Positions 33,399 through 40,797 of a stretch of 40,797 bases of DNA are shown piece after piece. Within the stretch, counting starts at the first letter, position 1, and each line of letters starts with the position of its first letter. Source of the stretch: Acinetobacter beijerinckii CIP 110307. Its GTDB lineage: Bacteria > Pseudomonadota > Gammaproteobacteria > Pseudomonadales > Moraxellaceae. Both the position numbers and the translations under genes were made by a program. Below the pieces are notes generated by a model, which saw only the letters and a list, made by a program, of their open reading frames with translations, made no database searches and had not been told where the DNA came from. The stretch covers positions 1 to 40,797 of the forward strand of contig NZ_KB849766.1 of NCBI RefSeq assembly GCF_000369005.1. The letters run 5' to 3'.

Positions 33399-34460
33399 TT
33401 AAACTTGCAGGCTTTGACTAATATTTCGAACTGTTATATTGCCAGGCATAACTTCCGCTTGGTACTCATGCTCAAGAAACTCTGAAATAAGAGCAACAAC
33501 TAAATTAACACCACTATGAAAGGTGTGACTAATTCCACCTGAAGGTCGTGGATTGACTTCTAAAATATAGATTTCACCGACATGGTTATAGCGCGCTTGC
33601 ATATTCACTAAACCATCACAATGAAATAAACGTGCTACACGTCGCCCAAGATCAATCGCAGGATCATCTAAAGTTAAGGTTTGATAATCACCACGATGTT
33701 TATAACGAGCCACGGCATAACGCACTTCACCATGAACGCAGAACATATCGACAGAACATTCATGCCCAGATAAAAATGGCATCACCAAATAGGCAGGCGT
33801 TTGTGGGAGCTGGCGATAACTTTCTATAAAAGTCTGCGGATGGGCTTTAAAATTTTGGCTGTTGTGAAACATATCAAACGGCGTAGCGTTTGGGTCTAAA
33901 CGCCAGAATCCTGAAGCAAACACTCCTGTCACAGGCTTCACACATACCGCACCTTCGGCTGACCATTTATCATAAGCAGCTTGTAATTGATCCGCTGTTT
34001 CAACCGTTGTTGCAGGAACTACAGGAATACCATGTTCAGTACAAATTTGAGTAAATGCTGATTTATCATGTAGCTGTCCTACGTTTTCAGCAGTGTCACA
34101 ACCCGCCATTAAACGAATACCAAGTGCATCAAAACGATGCTTTTGCTCTAAGTAAATACGTCCAAATCGTCCAGCAACAATCAATTTAACCTGTAAACGC
34201 TGTGCTTGCTCCAACACCCATTCTACTCGTTCTGACAAAACAGGTTCTTGTAAGGCAATATCGGCTACAGATGTAATTTCAGGGCGCAAATCTTGATGTG
34301 ATGCAATAACGTGAATCGGAAAATCTGAGCGCAACTGCTTTGCAGCTAAAACTAAATCTCGTTGACAAGAATGCGCTTGAGTAAACCAAATTCCAATTGA
34401 ATGCGGAGAAATAACCTTTGTTTCATCAATTTGTGGAACATTTAAATTTAACTTTATCAT
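33399..34460 (-). CDS. ATP-grasp ligase of the Ter biosynthetic block
   Basis: A 353-residue ATP-grasp protein from ATG 34460, which overlaps the kinase stop (ATGA). It has a Rossmann-like N-terminal region with I-V-A-G-R-F-G-R-I-Y, then D-K-S-A-F-T, the ATP-binding V-C-V-K-P-V-T-G-V-F, G-H-E-C-S-V-D-M-F at the strand before the metal site, and the metal-binding E-V-N-P-R-P-S-G-G-I-S. Members of this superfamily join a carboxylate to an amine or thiol. Here it probably ligates an amino acid or similar group onto the unknown Ter-linked metabolite. A 55-base gap separates it from the PRTase gene. Confidence 0.82.
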   Translation of the reverse strand: MIKLNLNVPQIDETKVISPHSIGIWFTQAHSCQRDLVLAAKQLRSDFPIHVIASHQDLRPEITSVADIALQEPVLSERVEWVLEQAQRLQVKLIVAGRFGRIYLEQKHRFDALGIRLMAGCDTAENVGQLHDKSAFTQICTEHGIPVVPATTVETADQLQAAYDKWSAEGAVCVKPVTGVFASGFWRLDPNATPFDMFHNSQNFKAHPQTFIESYRQLPQTPAYLVMPFLSGHECSVDMFCVHGEVRYAVARYKHRGDYQTLTLDDPAIDLGRRVARLFHCDGLVNMQARYNHVGEIYILEVNPRPSGGISHTFHSGVNLVVALISEFLEHEYQAEVMPGNITVRNISQSLQV

Positions 34461-35989
34461 GAAGAACACACTACCATCTGAACCACCACTAAACGCCCGC
34501 CATCCTGACGGGATAATAAAATTTGCTTGCCATCTGTTAATTCAATTTTTGAACCAATCGGCACGACTGTCTTGGTCGCCACATCCATCAGATCAGGTAA
34601 ATTTTCATTGACCAACCACCATTGCTCTTGATGAAAAATAAAATAACCCACACGTTTAGTTTGCTCAGCAGTCAGACGCTCATTAGGGGCGATCAGACTA
34701 TTTGCATGCCACTGATAAATTGACTGCCCTGTCCATACCATTAGCCGATGATTGTCTGGTCTAAAACTCCCTTCTTGACGCGCTGAGTATAAATTTAAAA
34801 TAGGTAATTGTCCTTTAAATTTAGTACCGCAGAAAGGACATATGGGTTGTGTGGTATTATCAAAAACATACCATTTTTGGCTGCAATCCGTATTAAAACA
34901 AGGTTGAATTAAATCAACAGTTTTAACCAAAGCAGTTTCCCAGTCATTTGCTGAGGGACGCTGTTGTGGTTGATGTAAACCTGTCACAAAACTTTTTAAA
35001 AATAAATCTTTAAGATAAGGGCCTGTCACATCATAAGGAATTTTTTCTGGATCAGCCCACGGTAAGGCACTCGGACGCACCTGACTTACTTTAACTCGAT
35101 TACGATGATCCGTTGGATGCTCAATAAATAAAGCTTGTTCACCCATTGCGAGATTTTCATCTCGTTGAGGATCATTGAGATCATGCACCAAACCGCCACG
35201 TAGTGGATGTCGATAGAGCAGATACATATAAATCAACACCGCTAAAGCATGCCGATCTGTCATGATGTTTGGCAAATGCCGTGCTGGATCATCCTTTGTC
35301 AAATGATTGGTCTGTATGACTTCAGGTGCAATAAAATCAGGTGTTCCCACAACATCAGGCGGATATTTACCTGGGACAACCAAACCATCTACATCAATCA
35401 CACAAGCACGACCCGTCACAGGATCGATTAGAATATTCTTATACGATAAATCAGAATGTGCTAAGCCTGCTGCATGCATACGCCGTACTGCACGGGCAAT
35501 CAGAATACAAATTTTTAAATAATTCAGCCATGTACCTTTTTCTCGTTCGTCAAGGAAGCGATTTTGGTTATTGGCACTTGCAAACCACTTGCCTTCTTTT
35601 TCTTTGCCTTTAATTCCCAAAAAATCATCATTCTTTGAACCAAATTCAAAGAAGAATGGCTGTTGATAGGTAGGAGCTGTGATTCCAAGCAAACCATTAT
35701 ATTCCACCAAACCATCAGGCCAACAAAACACATTCTTCCAATAGTCACCACCTGCACTATTAAAAATTCCTTGCCATTTATTGCTGACAATTTCTTTTAA
35801 ACGATCTTTTTGACGCTCTAATTCTGCTTGTGATTGATAAAAACTGTTTTTCTCTTTCGTAAAAAAACAGACGACATAAGATTTATCAGGTGAAAAATAC
35901 ACATCCTTCATCGCACCTGAGCCAACCACTTCATCCACAAATGCAATCGACCGACCATCTAGAGTTTGACATTGAATGATTTTATTCAT
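34457..35989 (-). CDS. Ter-linked protein kinase with zinc ribbon
   Basis: A 510-residue Hanks-type kinase of the TerY-P/YegI group. The glycine loop is G-S-G-A-M-K-D-V-Y (23-31), the catalytic loop H-S-D-L-S-Y-K-N (His178, Asp180, Asn185), the metal site D-V-D-G (199-202, where DFG is usual), then G-T-P-D-F-I-A-P-E. The strand that normally supplies the ATP-binding Lys reads Y-V-V-C-F-F, with none; Lys28 in the glycine loop could replace it, as in WNK kinases. A zinc ribbon follows (Cys364, Cys369, Cys384, Cys387), then a beta-rich C-terminal domain of about 110 residues. It starts 2 bases after the PP2C gene, which probably opposes it. Confidence 0.85.
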   Translation of the reverse strand: MNKIIQCQTLDGRSIAFVDEVVGSGAMKDVYFSPDKSYVVCFFTKEKNSFYQSQAELERQKDRLKEIVSNKWQGIFNSAGGDYWKNVFCWPDGLVEYNGLLGITAPTYQQPFFFEFGSKNDDFLGIKGKEKEGKWFASANNQNRFLDEREKGTWLNYLKICILIARAVRRMHAAGLAHSDLSYKNILIDPVTGRACVIDVDGLVVPGKYPPDVVGTPDFIAPEVIQTNHLTKDDPARHLPNIMTDRHALAVLIYMYLLYRHPLRGGLVHDLNDPQRDENLAMGEQALFIEHPTDHRNRVKVSQVRPSALPWADPEKIPYDVTGPYLKDLFLKSFVTGLHQPQQRPSANDWETALVKTVDLIQPCFNTDCSQKWYVFDNTTQPICPFCGTKFKGQLPILNLYSARQEGSFRPDNHRLMVWTGQSIYQWHANSLIAPNERLTAEQTKRVGYFIFHQEQWWLVNENLPDLMDVATKTVVPIGSKIELTDGKQILLSRQDGGRLVVVQMVVCSS

Positions 35990-35991
35990 CT

Positions 35992-37794
35992 TTAACCTCT
36001 AAGCGGCTTATCATGTACATTCAGTTCTGAACTTTTTTGATCATCGTTCTCATCAACCTTTTTTTGCAATGAATCTTGCCATAAAACCGCCAAAGTACGA
36101 TCATCATGATGCCCTGCACTAAAGAATTTTGACCATTCCAATAAAGCTTGATCTGGTTTTTCATGCTGTAATTTTGGCTGGATCTCTTGCCATAGCTGTT
36201 GCCATTTTTGCAGATTATTCAAACCTGCATCTGTTTCAAAACGTGGGTCTGAAATACCATCGGTCATCAGCAATATCGCTTGGCAGTCTTGAAAATAACC
36301 AATATTCACGTGTGCGCTAAATTGATTGACTACTTGCCGAGATAAAAATCGAGTTTGACCTGCAAACTCTCCACCATCAGGTTTGCCCATCAATCGTATT
36401 TTATCAGGGCTATAAACGGCGATTGCACCATCCCCAATCCAAAAACTACTGATCAGTGTTCGTTCAGGTTGTTGTTTCACGATTGCAGCTAGTAATGTGG
36501 TAGAGAATTTTTTTACATCCACTTGCTGCTCATGTGCTTCATGTTCAATCGCCTCAACAGCAGTCAATGCTGCTTGATAAAATAAATCCTGCAACTGCTG
36601 ACCTAAAGCTTGCAATTGTTGATCCACTTCTGCAACTTGCCAGCCTGCTATCAGTTGATCTAAGTGCGCTTGTCGCTGCTTTAAATCGTCAAGCAATATC
36701 TGTCCCATAGACTGCACTGCCAGTTGCGAACCACGCCTAGAAAAATCAGCGCTACCCGCACCATCCGCCACGATTAAAATTGCCCAATCACTGTTGTCTA
36801 TTTGCCTAATCAGAAAATCATCATCACGAAAGCTTCCTGCATGTTCATGTGAACGCCCTCGTTGACTCGAAGCAGCAATCTTAAAATTCTCTGCTTGAAT
36901 ATACTCGGAATCACTGTGACTTTTCTGATAGGGTTCATTCGCGTCTGGCTCATTGATTTGCCATAAGCTTCGTGGATCAGGCGTTACAATGAACGTGACT
37001 TCACCTTGCTGCCAATCGACTTGTTCTTGATTGATTTTATATTGGAAATTTAATTTGAACTCACCTGCCTGCAACGGAGTTCCTTGTAACTGCTGCATGT
37101 CCTGATTAAAATACAGACCTAAGTCATCTGAGATTTCAATACGATCGGCACAGATATAGACTGGTTGTTGCATAGGATGTTGCATTTGAATCTTGGCTTG
37201 ATAAATCTGCCCAACACGTGCATTTGGAATCTGAAAATAAGGCATTTTTTTCACCGTTTCTATAATATCAGTGGAGACATTTGGCGCATCCTTATTTGGT
37301 GCTGAGTTCAATACGACTTGAAGATTTGTAGCCAGCATTTGGGGATCAAGACTTTGTTCATGAGATACTGCACTTTCTAATTGGTAATCTAGCACCAAGC
37401 TCAGCAACTCAGTCTTTTGATTGAAATCAGATTGCCTAGTTTCTACGTCTGTATGAACTGTATTTTTTTCAATTTCTATTTCAGAATCAACTGGTTGCTC
37501 AAACTCACTTAGGTTATTTGGACAAGGTAAATAAATGGCTTGTCGCCCTTGTTGCAAAATATGGTATAGCTGAGTTTGGTGAAAATATGGAAGTTGCTCA
37601 CATTGAAAAGCACTCGCATCATAAATCTCTTCAGCCAAATCATAATAAGCATTATAAATACGTTTGTTTTTGAGCAACTGACTGATCCATTCTGCATTTT
37701 CGCTCAAGTCAGGTGATTGGGTTTTATCTTGTAATAATTGCGTTAATAAATCAGTGAAAGCGCTTTGTATCTCTGGATGTAAAACTTGAGACAT
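35992..37794 (-). CDS. PP2C-type protein phosphatase of the TerY-P triad
   Basis: A 600-residue protein. Residues 1-180 form an N-terminal region of unknown fold, with a variable acidic patch around 100-120. Residues of about 185-275 look like an immunoglobulin/cadherin-type beta domain (I-P-N-A-R-V-G-Q-I-Y then A-G-E-F-K-L-N-F). The PP2C catalytic domain runs from about 305 to 580. It has R-D-D-D-F, I-V-A-D-G-A-G-S-A-D (metal-binding Asp344), I-G-D-G-A, L-M-T-D-G-I-S-D and H-D-D-R-T-L-A-V, the complete set of metal-binding aspartates. It should reverse the action of the adjacent kinase. The N-terminal additions are longer than in YegK-like PP2Cs. Confidence 0.87.
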   Translation of the reverse strand: MSQVLHPEIQSAFTDLLTQLLQDKTQSPDLSENAEWISQLLKNKRIYNAYYDLAEEIYDASAFQCEQLPYFHQTQLYHILQQGRQAIYLPCPNNLSEFEQPVDSEIEIEKNTVHTDVETRQSDFNQKTELLSLVLDYQLESAVSHEQSLDPQMLATNLQVVLNSAPNKDAPNVSTDIIETVKKMPYFQIPNARVGQIYQAKIQMQHPMQQPVYICADRIEISDDLGLYFNQDMQQLQGTPLQAGEFKLNFQYKINQEQVDWQQGEVTFIVTPDPRSLWQINEPDANEPYQKSHSDSEYIQAENFKIAASSQRGRSHEHAGSFRDDDFLIRQIDNSDWAILIVADGAGSADFSRRGSQLAVQSMGQILLDDLKQRQAHLDQLIAGWQVAEVDQQLQALGQQLQDLFYQAALTAVEAIEHEAHEQQVDVKKFSTTLLAAIVKQQPERTLISSFWIGDGAIAVYSPDKIRLMGKPDGGEFAGQTRFLSRQVVNQFSAHVNIGYFQDCQAILLMTDGISDPRFETDAGLNNLQKWQQLWQEIQPKLQHEKPDQALLEWSKFFSAGHHDDRTLAVLWQDSLQKKVDENDDQKSSELNVHDKPLRG

Positions 37795-37814
37795 GCTTAT
37801 TCCTTATGGCTATT

Positions 37815-38873
37815 TTAGCCACGCCCTCGTTGTACATCGAAACCATCAATTCCACCATAACCAAAGCGAACTTGGCGGCGACACCACGGACATGTTGCTT
37901 CTTCACTAAATCCGTCATAACACATCAATTGACCACAACCACACATTGCAAATGCAGTATCAGCCAAACAATGTGGACATTCGGGTGCACCTTGTAGCAA
38001 GGTTGTATTGACTTGTTGCTGATGCTGACTCTGATCAGACCACGTAAAATAGTCTTCATCTATTTTGCAGCATTCAGTTAATTGAAAATGATACAAATTA
38101 AGTTCGATATTTAAATCCTGTGGCGCTTTGTACTGAATTTCTCGCTCATATTTCATCAGATAAGGACGATTGAGTTTCGCGCAACGCCCAACAAAGGTGA
38201 CACAATTTTCATCCACCAATGTATTTTTAGCTGGAAGATCTTTCACCAATCGCATATAGCTTTCATCTAAGCTTGGTAAATGATTATGTTCCTGTCCATC
38301 ACCAATACTCTTACTTTGTGCTAATACAGAAGCACTGATCCATTGGAAAAACTTTTTAAAATCATGTTCATTCAATTCATCAAAGGCAATACAATGCTCA
38401 GTTAATTGCTTTAGGGTTTGATAATCCACATTTTTGCCCATACCTAAAGCAATTAAAGTGCAGCGTCGAGCATATTTTTTCTGCCAACGATAAATCGCAT
38501 CTTTACATTCATCTGTTGGACGACCATCTGTAAATAAATACACCACAGGTTTCCAATCACCTTTAGTGTCCTCAGTGGTTTTAATTAAATGGCGATCAAA
38601 TTCATTCATTAAATGTTCTAATGCTTTGCCTAAATGTGTACCACCACCTAAAGGTAGTTTCACAGGATAATAGGCAAAGACTTCAACCAATGGAACTAGT
38701 GTTCGAACTAAACCAGCAAAGGCAATCACCGAAACATAAACCGTTTCCAAAGCATAAGGATCTTTGCGCAATTGTTGCATGATCAATTGTATGCCTTGCT
38801 GCATCTGTTGGATATTCTGCCCAGCCATAGACTCAGAACAATCCAGTACAAAAAAAACAGGTAAACGGCGCAT
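37815..38873 (-). CDS. terY: TerY-like von Willebrand A protein with C-terminal zinc cluster
   Basis: A 352-residue protein. Residues 1-210 are a vWA domain with the MIDAS residues D-C-S-E-S-M (Asp11, Ser13, Ser15), Thr79 in G-G-G-T-H-L-G, and Asp116 in F-T-D-G-R-P-T-D. Near the C-terminus, seven cysteines (299, 302, 311, 313, 318, 328, 331) in C-P-H-C...C-G-C...C...C-P-W-C form a zinc-binding module. TerY proteins accompany the kinase and PP2C in so-called TerY-P triads and are thought to sense metal or recruit partners. It lies 28 bases after the first vWA gene and 20 before the PP2C gene. Confidence 0.85.
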   Translation of the reverse strand: MRRLPVFFVLDCSESMAGQNIQQMQQGIQLIMQQLRKDPYALETVYVSVIAFAGLVRTLVPLVEVFAYYPVKLPLGGGTHLGKALEHLMNEFDRHLIKTTEDTKGDWKPVVYLFTDGRPTDECKDAIYRWQKKYARRCTLIALGMGKNVDYQTLKQLTEHCIAFDELNEHDFKKFFQWISASVLAQSKSIGDGQEHNHLPSLDESYMRLVKDLPAKNTLVDENCVTFVGRCAKLNRPYLMKYEREIQYKAPQDLNIELNLYHFQLTECCKIDEDYFTWSDQSQHQQQVNTTLLQGAPECPHCLADTAFAMCGCGQLMCYDGFSEEATCPWCRRQVRFGYGGIDGFDVQRGRG

Positions 38874-38901
38874 CTTTTGTCCTTAATGATTGATGATCGA
38901 A

Positions 38902-39537
38902 TTACAAAACTAACTGTACTTCAGGTGGCGGTGGCGGCAATGAAATTGAACCTGAAATACCCGCACTACTACTTCCAGCAACCACACTGGCTGAGACCCA
39001 TTTAAAAAATCCAGCAAATGAAGCCGCATCCATGGTATCCAATACCACGACCTTATCCGTGAGTTGCAATAAGTGCTCTTGTTTCGCTTTTGGTCCAGCA
39101 GCACAAGCCACAATACTGGCAAAATTAAATTGTTGAATCACAGGAATAACCTGTTGATAAGCATAAATATCTGAGGGTGAACCGTCAGTCATAATGAATA
39201 ATAAAGGTCGCCAATCACCTTTCTCATCCGTTGTATTTGTTTGCACCTGTTGATTGACGCATTCAGCAAGAAGCTCCAAGGCAGCACCCATAAAGGTTGC
39301 TCCTGCACTGGGTGCTTGAATTTCTGCGAATTGAACTTGATCTAAAGGAGTTAAAGGTAAATAAATTTTTGGTTCTAAATCAAAGGTAATAATACTTAAA
39401 TAAACACTTTCTAATGCATAAGGATCTTGACGCAGTGCACTCAACATGGACTGCAATCCGACATTCACTGAGTGAATCGGCTCACCTCGCATAGACCCAG
39501 ACGTATCCAACAAAATATAAACAGGCAAACGACGCAT
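38902..39537 (-). CDS. terY: TerY-like von Willebrand A protein, short form
   Basis: A 211-residue stand-alone vWA protein and paralogue of the next gene; both start M-R-R-L-P-V. The start at 39537 follows this match; the frame could open at TTG 39552, and the Shine-Dalgarno is weak. MIDAS residues are complete: D-T-S-G-S-M (Asp11, Ser13, Ser15), Thr81 in A-G-A-T-F-M-G, and Asp118 in M-T-D-G-S-P-S-D. The C-terminus ends in a run of five prolines (L-P-P-P-P-P-E-V-Q-L-V-L) and lacks the zinc cluster of its sister. It is the first gene of the leftward Ter supercluster. Confidence 0.85.
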   Translation of the reverse strand: MRRLPVYILLDTSGSMRGEPIHSVNVGLQSMLSALRQDPYALESVYLSIITFDLEPKIYLPLTPLDQVQFAEIQAPSAGATFMGAALELLAECVNQQVQTNTTDEKGDWRPLLFIMTDGSPSDIYAYQQVIPVIQQFNFASIVACAAGPKAKQEHLLQLTDKVVVLDTMDAASFAGFFKWVSASVVAGSSSAGISGSISLPPPPPEVQLVL

Positions 39538-39997
39538 AATTAGATTACTCAAACATGTAAAGCTAAAGTTTTAAAATTAAATAAACGCGATGACAATTGG
39601 ACTTTGCAAAGAAAAAAATGATTACGTTTGTTATTCCATGAATATATAAATTAATGACTTCAATTTTCTAACATTCTATCCAAAACAGATGCAATTTTAT
39701 TTATAGAAAGAAAATTGTTTTCAGTTTTTTAAATCAACACTTTTAACTTTGCTACTAAAATTAGTGATATACCCCATTGTTCAATTAAAATTTATGCAGT
39801 TTTATTATTTCACTTGATATTTTTAGGGTATCTACAATATTAATTTGATTAGAATAAACTCAATTAATACGTTCCTATAGAGCAAGAGTTCTAAAATTTC
39901 TCTGCTCATATCAACGTATCATTTTTAGCATAATCGTCAGTATTTTTCTATAAAAATCATTAAGAAATATATAAAAAGATACTGACTTGTATACCTT
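39538..39997. other. Gene-free stretch holding the Ter supercluster promoter
   Basis: About 460 AT-rich bases between the first terY gene and the dnaX stop, without a useful open frame. The leftward Ter promoter must be here; TTGTCA near 39594 (minus strand) with TAAAAC about 17 bases downstream is a weak candidate. An imperfect inverted repeat (39868-39918) is listed separately. No clear intrinsic terminator for dnaX is visible. Confidence 0.4.
39868..39918. repeat. Imperfect inverted repeat between dnaX and terY
   Basis: Outer arms TACGTT (39868-39873) and AACGTA (39913-39918) enclose inner partly paired arms AGCAAGAG and CTCTGCT around an AT-rich loop. It could be a dnaX mRNA 3' structure or a regulator site for the Ter operon. 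There is no U-tract. Confidence 0.3.
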
Positions 39998-40797
39998 CTA
40001 TAATTTTAATTGAATATTTTGAAGTTCAGCATCAAATGTATCAACTAGACTTTTAATAGTCGGTTCTTTATGTAACAACTCAACCGCACGATTAAACGCT
40101 TTTTGCTTGCGCGCATTTTGCATCATCAAAGGTGTATTTGAGTCTACTTCAGCATACTCAACGTTAAATTGTGTATTTGGCCACTGTACTTTTAAGGCAT
40201 CTTCTAACCCATGCTGCAATTGAGAGAGCATGCCCTCATATTCCCGTGGGATTTGAAAAATCGAAGAACCATTAATTTGCCCTTGCATAACACCGTGCTG
40301 TGCTAACTCTTGCACTGCTGGCGAAAGTTGACTGGTTCTAAACCAATATTCCCACTTCTCTAAATTCCACTCCCCCTCTAAAACTTGTTCACGCAATTTT
40401 AAAATATCTTGTGGCATTAAATCAGTCGATTCAGCTTTATGCTGTTCTTCTAAACTTGTAACTGACTGCTGTTGTTTAATATCTACAGATTCTACTGAAA
40501 AAGGTGTCTCCTCAACTACATCTAACAGTAAATCAACGCGCTGTTCATTTTGCTGAATATCAACGTGTTCCCGAATATTATCTTCAACAGGAAAAATCAA
40601 AACTTCTTCTAAGTGTATAAATTCAACTTGAACGTTGCTTACTTCTACTGAAGTGTCTAACTCAACCAATTGCCCCGCACTTACATCAAAAACCATCATA
40701 TTACTATTTAGATTTTGCGCAGCAGATTCAGATTCAGATTCAGGTTCAGGTTCAAGTTCAGGTTCAGGTTCAGGTTCAGGTTCAGGTTCAGGTTCAG
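39998..40797 (-). CDS. dnaX: DNA polymerase III subunit tau (dnaX), C-terminal part
   Basis: The 3' end of dnaX, running off the right edge of the window; the AAA+ clamp-loader part is outside. About 265 residues are visible. First comes a Glu-Pro/Glu-Ser repeat coded by a hexanucleotide repeat, then a variable acidic linker. Last is tau domain V, which contacts the polymerase alpha subunit: W-E-Y-W-F-R-T-S-Q-L-S-P-A-V-Q-E-L-A near its start, and the ending D-T-F-D-A-E-L-Q, matching the R-R-F-F-D-A-E-L-D end of E. coli tau. The internal methionine at 40699 is not a start: the frame stays open upstream to the edge. Confidence 0.9.
   Translation of the reverse strand, partial: EPEPEPEPEPEPELEPEPESESESAAQNLNSNMMVFDVSAGQLVELDTSVEVSNVQVEFIHLEEVLIFPVEDNIREHVDIQQNEQRVDLLLDVVEETPFSVESVDIKQQQSVTSLEEQHKAESTDLMPQDILKLREQVLEGEWNLEKWEYWFRTSQLSPAVQELAQHGVMQGQINGSSIFQIPREYEGMLSQLQHGLEDALKVQWPNTQFNVEYAEVDSNTPLMMQNARKQKAFNRAVELLHKEPTIKSLVDTFDAELQNIQLKL
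40725..40797. repeat. Hexanucleotide tandem repeat inside dnaX
   Basis: Three copies of GATTCA (40725-40742) followed by nine units of GGTTCA, one of them AGTTCA (40743-40796), continuing past the window edge. Read on the coding strand the units give Glu-Ser and Glu-Pro dipeptides, so unit gain or loss keeps the frame. Confidence 0.9.

Noticed and set aside
40697..40699. Start of a 233-residue hypothetical gene at 40699
   Set aside because: The frame stays open upstream through the Glu-Pro repeat to the window edge, and the C-terminus matches DnaX tau.
40725..40797. CRISPR-like or satellite array
   Set aside because: The units are six bases with no spacers and are coding in frame with dnaX.

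Overview
The window looks like chromosome of a low-GC gammaproteobacterium, most likely Acinetobacter. The case rests on A/T-rich codon use and on close matches to familiar proteins (AccB/AccC, AroQ, MurB, AroP, HPPD, DnaX). There are no tRNA or rRNA genes, no CRISPR array and no intact transposase. The left edge (about 1-430) has an AlpA-like gene and a short direct repeat that look like the end of an integrated element.

Layout. (1) 477-2069: nasT-nasS, a cytosolic nitrate-sensing pair, with no nitrate-assimilation genes in view. (2) A 737-base gene-free stretch, then the aroQ-accB-accC operon (2807-5086). (3) A small exported protein, an amidase, and an MFS transporter on the other strand. 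(4) 8667-15077: an aromatic amino acid cluster with aroP (-), fahA-maiA-VOC protein (+), an IclR-type regulator (+) and hpd (-). It imports tyrosine/phenylalanine and supplies the first step and the last two steps of the homogentisate route; homogentisate dioxygenase itself is not here. A repeated AT-rich operator-like element flanks aroP, fahA and hpd. (5) An FMN/Fe-S glutamate-synthase-like protein (+), then a leftward operon of LMW tyrosine phosphatase, murB, DUF218 protein and alpha/beta hydrolase. (6) An iron-dependent alcohol dehydrogenase and a thioesterase (+).

(7) 22917-39537, all leftward: a 16-gene Ter stress-response supercluster. In transcription order it has a sensing/signalling block (two vWA TerY proteins, a PP2C phosphatase, a protein kinase), a predicted small-molecule biosynthetic block (ATP-grasp, PRTase-TRSP, HAD phosphatase, PRTase-PELOTA StiP-like protein, CitE-like lyase), and a Ter block (TerA, TerD, a DUF475/TerC-superfamily membrane protein, TerE, TerF, AIM24-like protein, TerZ-like protein). 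Start/stop overlaps and very short gaps indicate co-transcription, with two internal hairpins that may split the operon into expression segments. No TerB is present. The kinase appears to have moved its ATP-binding lysine, as eukaryotic WNK kinases do. (8) 39998-40797: the 3' end of dnaX (-), which runs off the window in a hexanucleotide repeat coding an acidic Glu-Pro linker.

The Ter supercluster is the main candidate for unusual biology. Its gene families have been grouped bioinformatically before (Ter-dependent stress response), but the metabolite and the signal are, to my knowledge, unresolved.
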